In this document: piece by piece, positions 45,080 to 53,964 of the stretch
Layout: each line of letters starts with the position of its first letter
Numbering within the stretch: position 1 is the first letter of the stretch
Origin: CAVQEG01 sp963711465
GTDB taxonomy: Bacteria > Bacteroidota > Ignavibacteria > OLB7
DNA length: 64,000 nucleotides
Direction of reading: 5' to 3'
NCBI GenBank assembly: GCA_963711465.1
Contig: CAVQEG010000002.1
Location: forward strand, 62,001 to 126,000
Program-made: the position numbers and the translations under genes
The notes under the pieces: model-generated
What the model was told of the DNA's origin: nothing
The model's input: only the letters and a program-made list of their open reading frames with translations
Databases searched by the model: none

Positions 45080-46494
45080 ACCTTTCGATCCGGACGCGCC
45101 TGACCGTTCTGATCGCAACCGTCTACGTCGTGCTCTTCGCACTGATCGTCGTTGGCGGTGCGATCGCAACGAGCCACGGCATCGAACGGGACATCGACAG
45201 CGAACTGATGCACGAGCGCGCACGCCTCGTGCAAATGCTGCGCAGCGAGTTTCCCGCCCTCACACAGAGCCGTCGTGGCAGCGATCGGCAGCTCGTCGCG
45301 GAATTGAGAGATGAAATCGTGGAGCAGCACGACGGAAGTTCCTCGATCGTACTCTTCGCTCTCCGGAGTTCCGACGGAATGGAATTCGTCGGCAACGCCG
45401 ATTCGAACCTGCTGCGGGGCCTCGACCGAGGCAATGGCCGAGCTCGCGCGGCGGCATTGAATCGTGAAATCGGCCGGGATCGCTTTCGGCTGTTGTGGTC
45501 ACGATACGAATGGGGCGAGCTCCTGATCGGCGAACGAAACGACGCGATGCAGACCATCGCCGTGCAGTTCGGGTCGATGGCGCTCATCGGTATTCCGCTG
45601 AGTCTCGCGTTGATAGCCATCGTCAGCTATCTGCTGGCCCGAATCTTCATGAGGCCCGTGGTCGCGCTGGCCGAGACAGCCGAGTCGGTATCGGTTGACA
45701 GCCTGAACCGCCGGCTCCCCGCCTACCATGGCACTGACGAGTTCGGAACGCTCGTGTCAACGTTCAATCGGATGATTGCACGCCTTGGAGAAGGCGTCGA
45801 GCGGATGCGCCACTTCACCCAGGATGCGGCGCACGAACTGCGGACACCGCTGACGATCCTGCGGGGCGAACTCGAACGGACCTACCAGCAGCCGGACCTG
45901 CCGGAGGATGCACGCGTGGCGCTGCAGCGATCGCTCGACCGCGCGATTTCGATGAGTCGAATGGTCAACAACCTGCTGCTCCTTGCACAGGCCGATAACG
46001 AGCGGTTCGCACTCGACGTATCGACCTTCCGGCTCGACGAACTGGTACGCGACGTATTCGACGATGCAGCAATGCTCAAGAGCGCCGACGATGTCGATGT
46101 GCTTTTGTCCCGTTGCGATCCGGTGGAATTCAGCGGAGACCGGGAACTGATCCGCCGAATGCTGTTGAATCTTGTGAGCAACGCCTGTCGCCATACCGCT
46201 CGCGGGTCGATCACCCTCTCTCTGGCCAGGACCGGCACCGGCATCCGGCTGGAAGTAGCCGACACCGGTACGGGAATTCCGTCGGACAAACTCGAACGCG
46301 TCTTCGACCGATTCTACCGGGGGGATACCGCACGGCAACCCGGCGAGGTCGGAAGCGGTCTTGGCCTCAGCATTGCGCGCTGGATTGCGACGGTGCATCG
46401 CGGGACGATCTCGATCGACAGCACCATTGGCTCCGGCACGACCGTCGTCGTCGAACTGGTCGCGAACCCGCCGGTGGCGCAGAGTCAGTCGTAG
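45076..46494 (+). CDS. Sensor histidine kinase
   Basis: 472 residues. TM1 (about 9-33), an extracytoplasmic sensor of about 140 residues, TM2 (about 168-192), HAMP (to about 243), HisKA with phosphoacceptor H253 in QDAAHELRTPLTILRGELE, and HATPase_c with N box LLNLVSNACRHT, DTGTGI and GSGLGLSIAR. It phosphorylates the adjacent regulator. It resembles heavy-metal or QseC-type sensors in layout. Confidence 0.95.
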   Translation: MNLSIRTRLTVLIATVYVVLFALIVVGGAIATSHGIERDIDSELMHERARLVQMLRSEFPALTQSRRGSDRQLVAELRDEIVEQHDGSSSIVLFALRSSDGMEFVGNADSNLLRGLDRGNGRARAAALNREIGRDRFRLLWSRYEWGELLIGERNDAMQTIAVQFGSMALIGIPLSLALIAIVSYLLARIFMRPVVALAETAESVSVDSLNRRLPAYHGTDEFGTLVSTFNRMIARLGEGVERMRHFTQDAAHELRTPLTILRGELERTYQQPDLPEDARVALQRSLDRAISMSRMVNNLLLLAQADNERFALDVSTFRLDELVRDVFDDAAMLKSADDVDVLLSRCDPVEFSGDRELIRRMLLNLVSNACRHTARGSITLSLARTGTGIRLEVADTGTGIPSDKLERVFDRFYRGDTARQPGEVGSGLGLSIARWIATVHRGTISIDSTIGSGTTVVVELVANPPVAQSQS

Positions 46495-46542
46495 CCGGGC
46501 GTGATTAAGGTCGAGTTCAGGTTGCCACAGTATCCTTGAATG

Positions 46543-46556
46543 TCGGCACCGGGGTC
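46543..46556 (+). repeat. 14-base direct repeat, copy 1
   Basis: TCGGCACCGGGGTC recurs exactly at 47028-47041. This copy lies 87 bases before the PepSY-like gene. A GC-rich hairpin GGGCGGGAGCCCGCCC lies between the repeat and the gene. Confidence 0.5.
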
Positions 46557-46642
46557 GGCCGACAGTTCTGTACTGCCGATCCCCGGGCGGGAGCCCGCCC
46601 CGACACCTGGAACTCAATCTGAAATACATCCGGAAGATTCCC

Positions 46643-46978
46643 ATGAAGCAATCCCCTTATGCGCTCGTCGCACTCGTGGTGCTGCTGGCCGGCACCGTAA
46701 AACTCAGCGCTCAGAACAACGGCGAACAGCCGGTACAGGTATCGTCGGTGCCGAGCGCGGTCATCGATTCGGCAAAGGCCGCCGTGCCGGGCGTCACGCT
46801 GTCGTCGGCTGCGACCGAGCGCGAAGATGGCGCGCTTGTCTACAGTCTCGTCGGTACACAGCACGATCAGCGCGTGGAAATCGAACTCAGCGCGAACGGC
46901 AAGGTGCTCGAGATCGAACGCGGCGCCGAGGATGACAACGCGCCCGAGCTCGAGGGCAACGAGCGCCGCGACGATTGA
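46643..46978 (+). CDS. Secreted PepSY-like small protein
   Basis: 111 residues with a signal peptide ending KLSAQ. The middle part, PSAVIDSAKAAVPGVTLSSA and LVYSLVGTQHDQRVEIELSANGKVLEIE (as YSLVGTQHDQRVEIELS and NGKVLEIE), follows the PepSY pattern of a small alpha/beta domain facing the periplasm. The C-terminus is strongly acidic. Location directly after a two-component system and before a COG4705 gene suggests a role in the same envelope or metal response (inference). Confidence 0.7.
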   Translation: MKQSPYALVALVVLLAGTVKLSAQNNGEQPVQVSSVPSAVIDSAKAAVPGVTLSSAATEREDGALVYSLVGTQHDQRVEIELSANGKVLEIERGAEDDNAPELEGNERRDD

Positions 46979-47027
46979 CGTCGCATCGTTGCTGAACCAT
47001 GACCCAGGCCGGGATTCCCGGTGTCGA

Positions 47028-47041
47028 TCGGCACCGGGGTC
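47028..47041 (+). repeat. 14-base direct repeat, copy 2
   Basis: Identical to 46543-46556; this copy lies 108 bases before the COG4705 gene. The similar distance to the following start codon makes a shared regulatory site plausible. Confidence 0.5.
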
Positions 47042-47148
47042 CCGGTCCGATGTTCTGAACCCGGAGACGACCGCTTCGGATCACCACACGTGCAGGTGGC
47101 ATTCATTGCGGACTGCACCACGAACAACACTCACGTCCTTGCACTACG

Positions 47149-47913
47149 ATGTACGAACAGACCGACGCAGCCGAGGCCCTCAGCAAGGTCCCCGAGGTCA
47201 CGCTCGTTTTCTGGATCATCAAGATTCTGGCGACGACGCTGGGCGAGACGTTCGGCGACACCGTGTCGATGTCGCTCAATCTCGGGTACCTCGTGGCGAC
47301 CGCCATTTTCGGTGCAGTCTTCCTGATCGCGGTCGTCCTTCAGATTCGCTTCGGCCGCTTCCATCCGTTCCTCTACTGGTTCACGATCGTGGCGACCACG
47401 ACGGTCGGCACGACGATGGCCGACTTCGCCGACCGTTCGCTCGGCATCGGATATCCCGGCGGCTCGCTGCTGCTCTTCGGGCTGCTGATCACCTCGCTGG
47501 TAACCTGGAAGGCGACGATGGGATCGGTGTCGATCGAGACCGTCCGCCGGCCGAGCGTCGAAATCTTCTACTGGGTCACGATCATGTTCAGTCAGACACT
47601 CGGCACCGCGCTGGGTGACTGGACGGCGGACTCGGCAGGCATCGGCTATCTCGGTGGCATCGGAATCTTCATCGGCGCACTGGCGCTCGTCGCGGCGCTC
47701 TACTACTGGACGAGCATCTCCCACACGGCGCTCTTCTGGACTGCGTTCATCCTCACACGTCCACTCGGAGCGGTGGTCGGGGACTTCCTCGACAAGCCGT
47801 TGAGTTCCGGCGGACTCGACTTGAGCCGCGCGATGGCTTCGCTGGTGATCGTGGTGGTGATGGTCGGCTGCATCCTGGTCTTTCCGCAGCGGCCGGCCGA
47901 GGCGCCGCATTGA
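47149..47913 (+). CDS. COG4705-type membrane protein with four internal repeats
   Basis: 254 residues, about eight transmembrane helices built from four related units: KILATTLGETFGDTVS, VATTTVGTTMADFADRSLGIGYPGG (VATTTVGTTMADF and LGIGYPGG), MFSQTLGTALGDWTADSAGIGYLGG (MFSQTLGTALGDW and AGIGYLGG) and LTRPLGAVVGDFLDKP. Each has a T-x-G...D pattern inside a helix, suggesting a pore or cation site with fourfold pseudo-symmetry. COG4705 proteins are uncharacterised inner-membrane proteins that often neighbour two-component systems. Function unknown. Confidence 0.8.
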   Translation: MYEQTDAAEALSKVPEVTLVFWIIKILATTLGETFGDTVSMSLNLGYLVATAIFGAVFLIAVVLQIRFGRFHPFLYWFTIVATTTVGTTMADFADRSLGIGYPGGSLLLFGLLITSLVTWKATMGSVSIETVRRPSVEIFYWVTIMFSQTLGTALGDWTADSAGIGYLGGIGIFIGALALVAALYYWTSISHTALFWTAFILTRPLGAVVGDFLDKPLSSGGLDLSRAMASLVIVVVMVGCILVFPQRPAEAPH

Positions 47914-47982
47914 CCCCCGGTCGTAGTTTCCCAAATTCCATCCGACATGCTCCATGCACCGACGCCGTAATCGACCATCGCG

Positions 47983-50010
47983 ATGCCCGACCAGCGCAAT
48001 CTCCCTACGCCACCGCCCGACCCGGAACCGAAGCGGCGACGATTCGTCCTCAAGCGCCGGGATGAACTCGATCGTGTGCAGTATCGCATCCGCTATGCGG
48101 AGGAACTCAATGCCGCGCAGCTCGGTGCCGTCGAGCAGATCGATGGGCCTCTGCTGGTAATCGCCGGAGCCGGTACCGGCAAGACCCGCACCCTCGTCTA
48201 CCGCGTCGCCCGGATGATCGAGTCGGGTATCCGCCCTGAAAACATTCTCCTGCTGACCTTCACCCGCCGCGCCGCGCAGGAAATGCTCCGCCGCGCCGCC
48301 ATGCTCGTCGGCAACCGCGCCGAACAGGTCGACGGCGGCACCTTCCACTCCTTCGCCAACCTCACGCTCCGACGCTACGCACCGCTGCTTGGCTATGAGA
48401 ATTCCTTCACGATTCTCGACCAGGGCGATTCAGAGGACGTGGTGAATCTGCTCCGAGCCCGCATGGGACTCGACTCGCGCCGACGCCGCTTCCCCCGCAA
48501 ACAGACCATCGCTTCGCTCATCTCCGCTTCGGTCAATCGCATGACCCCCATGCGGGAGATCATCGAGGAGGATTACCCGCACTACCGCAACGAGATCGAC
48601 GACCTCGACGACCTCGCCCGCGCCTACCAGGAGTACAAGCGCTCGCACAACATCATGGACTACGACGACCTGCTGGTCAACATGGTCATGCTCCTGGAGA
48701 ACCACCCCGACGTCGAAGAGCGACTCAGTTCGCAGCACCGCTACGTCATGGTCGATGAGTACCAGGACACCAATCGCCTGCAACACGAAATCGTCCGGCG
48801 CATCGCCGCCCGTCACCGCAACGTGATGGTCGTCGGCGATGACTCCCAGTCGATCTACAGTTTTCGCGGCGCGAACTTCCGCAACATCATGGACTTCCCG
48901 AAGATGTTCGACCCGACCACCGTGATCACGCTCGAGGAGAACTACCGCTCGACACAGCCCGTACTCGACTTCACCAACGAGATCCTGCGTGGCGCCGCCG
49001 AGAAATACGAGAAGCATCTGTTCACACGACGTACCGGCGGTGATCGGCCGATGATCATCTCCGCGGCAAACGAGCAGCTGCAGTCGCAGTTCATCGTCCA
49101 GCAGGTGCTCGACCTGCGCGAACAGGGCGTCGAGCTCAACGAGATCGCGGTGCTCTTCCGTTCCAGCTTCCACTCCTTCGACCTGGAGATCGAGCTCAAC
49201 AAGGCGAACGTTCCGTACATCAAGATGGGCGGGTTCAAATTTGTCGAGACCGCGCACGTGAAGGACCTGGTCGCGCACCTGCGCGTGGTGCACAACCCGC
49301 GCGACGTCGTCAGCTGGCATCGGATACTGCTGCTGCTGGGAGGCGTGGGGCCGCGCACGGCGCAGCGGGTGATCGAGGAGATCAACAGCGGTCGGGCGCT
49401 GTTGACGAAGCAGGGCGCGAAGGTGGCACGTGAGGCGGGCAACGACGCGGTGGGCAGACTCTTCACGATGCTTGCGGGAATCGCCGATGAACGTCTGAGC
49501 GTCGCCGACAAGGTCGACGCCCTGGTCGCGTACTACCGACCGATCATGAAGAAGAAGTACGACGACTACAACAAGCGGATGAAGGATGTGGAGGTCTTTG
49601 GCGAAATCGCCGCGCGATACCGTTCGCTGAATTCATTCCTGTCGGACATGGCATTGGAGCCGCCGACCGAATCGGTCACCGAACTTGGCGACACGACCAG
49701 CGAGGACGAGAAGCTGGTGCTCTCGACGATCCACTCCGCAAAGGGACTCGAGTGGAATTCGGTCTTCGTCATCTGGGCGCTCGACGGATTCTTCCCCTCC
49801 ACCCGTGCGGCGGCGTCGCTCGATTCGATGGAGGAGGAACGTCGTCTGATGTACGTGGCGACCACACGCGCGAAGGACCGTCTGATCCTCACCTATCCGA
49901 CGAACATCTACGACCGCGAGAGCGGCATGACGCTCTCGAAGCCATCACGCTTCATTGACGCAATGCCCGACGAGATCGCCGAACGGTGGGTGGTGACCGA
50001 GGAGGAGTGA
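47983..50010 (+). CDS. UvrD/PcrA-family ATP-dependent DNA helicase
   Basis: 675 residues. Superfamily 1A motifs in order: Walker A IAGAGTGKTRT (about 58-68), motif Ia LTFTRRAAQEM, motif II VDEYQDTN, motif III VVGDDSQSIYSFRGA, motif IV LEENYRS, motif V STIHSAKGLEW, motif VI EERRLMYVATTRAKDRL. A 3'-5' helicase for repair or replication restart. It is slightly shorter than UvrD because it stops soon after motif VI and lacks the extended C-terminal tail. It converges with the next gene, with an 8-base gap between stops. Confidence 0.92.
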   Translation: MPDQRNLPTPPPDPEPKRRRFVLKRRDELDRVQYRIRYAEELNAAQLGAVEQIDGPLLVIAGAGTGKTRTLVYRVARMIESGIRPENILLLTFTRRAAQEMLRRAAMLVGNRAEQVDGGTFHSFANLTLRRYAPLLGYENSFTILDQGDSEDVVNLLRARMGLDSRRRRFPRKQTIASLISASVNRMTPMREIIEEDYPHYRNEIDDLDDLARAYQEYKRSHNIMDYDDLLVNMVMLLENHPDVEERLSSQHRYVMVDEYQDTNRLQHEIVRRIAARHRNVMVVGDDSQSIYSFRGANFRNIMDFPKMFDPTTVITLEENYRSTQPVLDFTNEILRGAAEKYEKHLFTRRTGGDRPMIISAANEQLQSQFIVQQVLDLREQGVELNEIAVLFRSSFHSFDLEIELNKANVPYIKMGGFKFVETAHVKDLVAHLRVVHNPRDVVSWHRILLLLGGVGPRTAQRVIEEINSGRALLTKQGAKVAREAGNDAVGRLFTMLAGIADERLSVADKVDALVAYYRPIMKKKYDDYNKRMKDVEVFGEIAARYRSLNSFLSDMALEPPTESVTELGDTTSEDEKLVLSTIHSAKGLEWNSVFVIWALDGFFPSTRAAASLDSMEEERRLMYVATTRAKDRLILTYPTNIYDRESGMTLSKPSRFIDAMPDEIAERWVVTEEE

Positions 50011-50018
50011 GCGGCCGT

Positions 50019-50738
50019 TCATGAGGAGTACGTCCTCTCGATCGCATCGACATCTTCACCCAGCTGGCCGGCGGCCGCCTTCGCACCTGATGCGTTCTTC
50101 ACCGACGCATCCTTCATGAGCGTCGCCAGGTGTGCATCGATGCGCATCGCGAGGTCGGGACTGGCGGCCGAAACGTGCGCCTTCACCGCGTCGTATCGAT
50201 CTCTGATCTCCCCGGCCGCCGCGTTCACCCGATCCCACGCTCCGGCGTCGGCCGCATAGATGGCCTCGCGCGTCGCCACGTCCATGTACCCCACGTCGAT
50301 CGGAATGACGGTCGCATAGTTCGCGGTCATATCCGTGACCGCGCGTGACACTGCGTTGGCCGCGACAAGCGCCCCCAGGCGATCACGGCGTTCGATCGAT
50401 GTTCGCACGCTGTCGGCTTCGCGACGGTAGGCGGCGACGTCCGCCGCGTGCGCGGTGCGTGCCAGCGTGTCGGCAAGGGAGGTGATTGAATCGGCGGTCG
50501 CCGCAGCCCGACTCCACTGGTTGGCTGCGATCTGATCCTGAATGTCCTCGGAGAATTCCTCCGCCTCGCTGAGTGCGCTGGGAACGATGCTGTCGGCGAC
50601 GCGCGATCCGGGTTCGGCGACAGTATCCGAGCGCAACGCGGCGCTGTCGGCGGGAACCGCGGCGCTCTGGTTGCCCGGCTGCGAATTACAGGATGCCAGC
50701 AGCAGCCCCACACCGATGATGACGATAAATGGTTTCAT
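50019..50738 (-). CDS. Hypothetical lipoprotein
   Basis: 239 residues. A signal peptide with lipobox LLLASC (Cys17) is followed by a Ser/Ala-rich linker and a mainly alpha-helical domain. No family recognised. Many Asp/Ala-rich helices (TADSITSLADTLARTAHAAD) suggest a helical bundle in the periplasm. It stands alone between a convergent helicase gene and the T9SS-type protein. Confidence 0.75.
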   Translation of the reverse strand: MKPFIVIIGVGLLLASCNSQPGNQSAAVPADSAALRSDTVAEPGSRVADSIVPSALSEAEEFSEDIQDQIAANQWSRAAATADSITSLADTLARTAHAADVAAYRREADSVRTSIERRDRLGALVAANAVSRAVTDMTANYATVIPIDVGYMDVATREAIYAADAGAWDRVNAAAGEIRDRYDAVKAHVSAASPDLAMRIDAHLATLMKDASVKNASGAKAAAGQLGEDVDAIERTYSS

Positions 50739-50887
50739 GGGAGCCCCATGTCCAACAACCGTACCATCAACTCGATGCTCCCGTCGAGGGAACGCCGGCC
50801 ACCCCGGGACGGCACGGCATGCGGCCGTTCATAGATTTGCCGCAGCTCGCAGCGGAGGTTCACCCGGACTGCAGTGCCAGGAACTTC

Positions 50888-51895
50888 TCAGCGGACCACG
50901 ATGATCGGCATCGACTCGCGCGTGGTCCCATCCACGTCGAGTCGCAGGGTATAGCGTCCGGGAGCCACCGCCGTTAGGTCGATCGGAAGAATTCCCTCCC
51001 CGCGCGGCCGCTCGGCGTCGAGCGGCTCGGCGACGAGCCGTCCGGCGATGTCGTACAGCCCGGCATGCACATGCCCCGCGTGCTCGAGCGTGTAGTGCAG
51101 CACCGTGCGTTGCGACGCCGGATTCGGCGCCAGGCGCAGGCCCGACACCGTTGCGGCCTCGACCCGCGTGATCCGCATCGGATTCAGCTCCGGCAGCTCC
51201 GCCTGCGCCGACGTGTCACCGTCGTCGAGCACCGAGACGTGTACCCCCACCGCCGGCGTCCACGTGACGATGTACGTCGAAAGCTCCCCCTCGGCAATCG
51301 TGTCGGAGCCGCGGAAGAGCAGTTCACCACCCGGTCGCGCCACCTCGATGAGTACCGGACCCGCGGTGACGTTCTCATGGGACGATCCACCCGTGTAGAC
51401 CAGATCCCGGTACGCGAGCGTATCGGTCGTGGAGATGACGCGGATCGTGATGGTATCCAGAGCGGCGTCGGCATGCAGCGTCGCCACCGCTCCCATGCCG
51501 GCCGGCGGCGAATACGGATGGGCCCGCTTCTCCTGCAGCACGAGCGGCTCGCCGTTGAAGTCGGGCATTCTGAAGAACGTATACGCGTTCGACGATCCGA
51601 GGAATCGCAGGAAACTCTCCCGTACCTGCGTGGCAGCGCCCGCCTCGGTGACGACGATCGTATCGAATCCCGATCCCGCCGGCGCAAGCGTGCCTGCCTG
51701 CAGGTACGCGAGTCCGCTCCCGATCGGCTGCATCGATGCGGTCGCGTCGCTCAGGTACACGTCCGCCGGAGCCGCATCACGGTCGAGTACCACCCACCGC
51801 ACCCGCGCATCCTGTGCGCTGGCCGCGACGGAGATGATGGTGAACAGCACGCTCGTGCTGAGTAGAATCCTGAACATTGTCGTCCTCGAAATCAT
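50888..51895 (-). CDS. DUF4397-like secreted protein with type IX sorting tail
   Basis: 335 residues from ATG 51895 (MISRTTMFRILLS); a later ATG at 51877 is also possible. After a signal peptide ending ASAQ, a DUF4397-like region (about 25-230) contains LDRDAAPADVYLSDA and GSSNAYTFFRMP. The last 80 residues follow the type A T9SS sorting domain: LAPNPASQRTVLHYTLEHAGHV (LAPNPASQRTVLHYTL), LYDIAGRLV, LTAVAPGRYTLRLDVDG and a final IIVVR. It should be exported through SprA and attached to the surface. Cargo function unknown. Confidence 0.8.
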   Translation of the reverse strand: MISRTTMFRILLSTSVLFTIISVAASAQDARVRWVVLDRDAAPADVYLSDATASMQPIGSGLAYLQAGTLAPAGSGFDTIVVTEAGAATQVRESFLRFLGSSNAYTFFRMPDFNGEPLVLQEKRAHPYSPPAGMGAVATLHADAALDTITIRVISTTDTLAYRDLVYTGGSSHENVTAGPVLIEVARPGGELLFRGSDTIAEGELSTYIVTWTPAVGVHVSVLDDGDTSAQAELPELNPMRITRVEAATVSGLRLAPNPASQRTVLHYTLEHAGHVHAGLYDIAGRLVAEPLDAERPRGEGILPIDLTAVAPGRYTLRLDVDGTTRESMPIIVVR

Positions 51896-52054
51896 GGTGA
51901 CGGTGCCCTCACGCGTCCCGCGGTCGGATGCCCGAATCGCGGCGAACACGAGGGCTCTGCGGTTGCGGTGGGCGGCGGTTTCCCCTCCGTACTCCCTCCT
52001 GATTCAATTCCTCGACGGCGCCCGACGCGATTCTGCCTGCTCCGAACGAATTGC

Positions 52055-53075
52055 TCACTCAGGCGGACCGAACCGCGTGTCGTTGACGAACGACTCGTCG
52101 GTCAGCGTCCTGAGAAACGCCAGCAGGTCCTGGCGCTCCTGCGGCGTCAGCCCGAGTGGCCGGATGATCGGATCGGCGTTCGGATGCTCCTGGTCCTGCC
52201 GCGAGTAGTGGTCGATCACCTCCTCGAGCGTCTTCAGCGACCCGTCGTGCATGTAGGGTGCCGTCAGAGCGATGTTGCGCAATGTCGGAACCTTGAACTT
52301 CCCCATGTCCTCCGGACGCTCGGTAATCCGTGCGCGCCCGCTGTCGGGATGTCCGGTGAATCCGTCGTTGCGGAACGTGTTGTTCGTCAGGTTGAATCCG
52401 ACATGACAGTGGTAGCAGTCGCCACGCTCATTGAAGAAGAGCGTCATTCCCCGCTTCTCCGATTCGTTCAGTGCCGACTCGTCGCCGCGATTGTAGCGGT
52501 CGTAGCGGCTGTTGCCGCTGAGGAACGTGCGCTCGAATGCCGCGATCGCGCGTGTGAGCGTGCCCGGTGATGGCAGCGTGTCGTAGGCGGCACGGAACAT
52601 CTGCACGTACTGTGAATCCGAAGCGATCCGATCGACGGCCAGTGCCATCGTCATGTCCATCTCACGAGGGTTCGTCATCGGCACGATCACCTGCTGCTCC
52701 AGCGTCGGCACCCCGCCATCCCAGAAGTAACTCGCGTTGTAGGCGGTATTCGTCAGCGACGGCGCATTGCGCGTACCGGTCAGTCCGTCGACTCCGACGC
52801 TCACCGGCCGCGGGTCGGCAAATGCATGCGACTGCTGGTGACAGCTCGCACAGGAGATACCACCGGTGCGCGATAATCGTGTGTCGTAGAACAACCGCCT
52901 GCCAAGCGCCACACGTGCCGCTGTCAGGTCGTTCCCCTCAGGAATCGGAATCGGTGGGAAATCCGATGGCACCGGAGACCAGCGGCTGCTCGGGTGCGTC
53001 GACCGGGCCCCCGGAACACCCAGCGATCAGCATCGCCACCACGGGCGTCGTCAGAATCGATATCCACCGCCTCAT
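52055..53075 (-). pseudogene. Di-haem cytochrome c peroxidase (MbnH-like), apparently frameshifted near the 5' end
   Basis: The ATG at 53075 overlaps the MbnP stop (ATGA) and begins a lipoprotein signal, MRRWISILTTPVVAMLIAGCSG, shown as MRRWISILTT and AMLIAGCSG. That frame stops at 52941-52943 after 44 residues. A second frame, opening at a GTG (52972), encodes the whole peroxidase: SDFPPIPIPEGN, ALGRRLFYDTRLS, haem sites CASCH and CYHCH, and APYMHDGSLKTLEEVI. Removing one base between about 52970 and 53020 (for example in the G5 run at 53021-53025 region) joins the two parts. Without the signal peptide the enzyme could not receive haem in the periplasm. A sequencing error, a real mutation or programmed frameshifting are possible. 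Confidence 0.7.
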
Positions 53076-53869
53076 GGTACCAGCGTCGCGAAGCCCGGCT
53101 GCGTGACGTTGACCACCATGCTGTCGGCCATTGCGCCCCCATGGACGATCCGCTCGTCCTCGGTGCCGGTGATGTCAGGTACGCGGTCGCCCGCCGGACT
53201 CTCGAACAAACGGTCGGCATCCACGCGAACGTGCAGCTGCGTGTCCGTGCCGGATACCGTGAACGGCGCCATCAACGTCTGCTGCATCATGCGCCGGTCC
53301 TCGCCCACGTGGTAGACGAAGTTCGTCCACGCCGTGTCCACGTGCGACTGCCCCTCGACCTTGAAGAACACGTAGCCGGGATTCCAGGCCCAGTACATGT
53401 CCGCGTCGACGTCGAGCGGATAGTGCATCAGCGACGCGTCGGAGTGATTCAGCATTCCCCACGTGGCGTCGGTGTCGGGTACACCCATCGAGAATTCGAC
53501 TCCGGTGTAGGCACCCTCCGGGACACGGAATCGAATCGTGTGCGATTCCGGTCGAACCAGATCCCACAACGTGAGGTTGTACTCCAGAGGATTCCCCGCG
53601 CTGTCGAGCTGCGTCACCCCGACGCGGTTGCCCGCAGTGTCGAGCAGCACAAGGTTCGAAACGAAAAACCGCATCAGCGAGACGCGGTACTCCAGGCCGC
53701 CGTCGTTGACGGCCGTGTTGGCCTGCAACGGCATCGCACCGGCGTACGGATCGATCGTCATCGTCACGTCGCGCATCGTGGTGGCGGTCGGTTCGGTCGA
53801 CGAGAAGTCACACGCCGCGAATGCAATCGCGGTGAGCACACCAGCAGCAAGCAGTAGTACACGGTTCAT
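53072..53869 (-). CDS. MbnP-family copper-associated lipoprotein
   Basis: 265 residues from ATG 53869. The signal peptide ends in a lipobox-like FAAC. Family motifs: LEYRVSLMRFFVSNLVL, IRFRVPEGAYTGVEFSMGVP, LDVDADMYWAWNPGYVFFKVEG and the C-terminal MADSMVVN region. In characterised MbnP/MbnH pairs the di-haem MbnH oxidises a Trp of MbnP to kynurenine, allowing copper binding. The downstream MbnH-like gene overlaps the stop by 4 bases. The two would work together at the outer face of the membrane. Confidence 0.85.
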   Translation of the reverse strand: MNRVLLLAAGVLTAIAFAACDFSSTEPTATTMRDVTMTIDPYAGAMPLQANTAVNDGGLEYRVSLMRFFVSNLVLLDTAGNRVGVTQLDSAGNPLEYNLTLWDLVRPESHTIRFRVPEGAYTGVEFSMGVPDTDATWGMLNHSDASLMHYPLDVDADMYWAWNPGYVFFKVEGQSHVDTAWTNFVYHVGEDRRMMQQTLMAPFTVSGTDTQLHVRVDADRLFESPAGDRVPDITGTEDERIVHGGAMADSMVVNVTQPGFATLVP

Positions 53870-53964
53870 AGCACACCCCCTTCGTGCCCTCGGTGTCCCC
53901 TGTGGTTCATCCTTCGACGGCAACGCAGAAGAGCCACACAGCAGACTGAGGGCGCTGAGTTGAA

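Noticed and set aside
52924..53220. Third overlapping frame across the MbnP/peroxidase junction
   Set aside because: Composition is random; the two other frames carry the homology.
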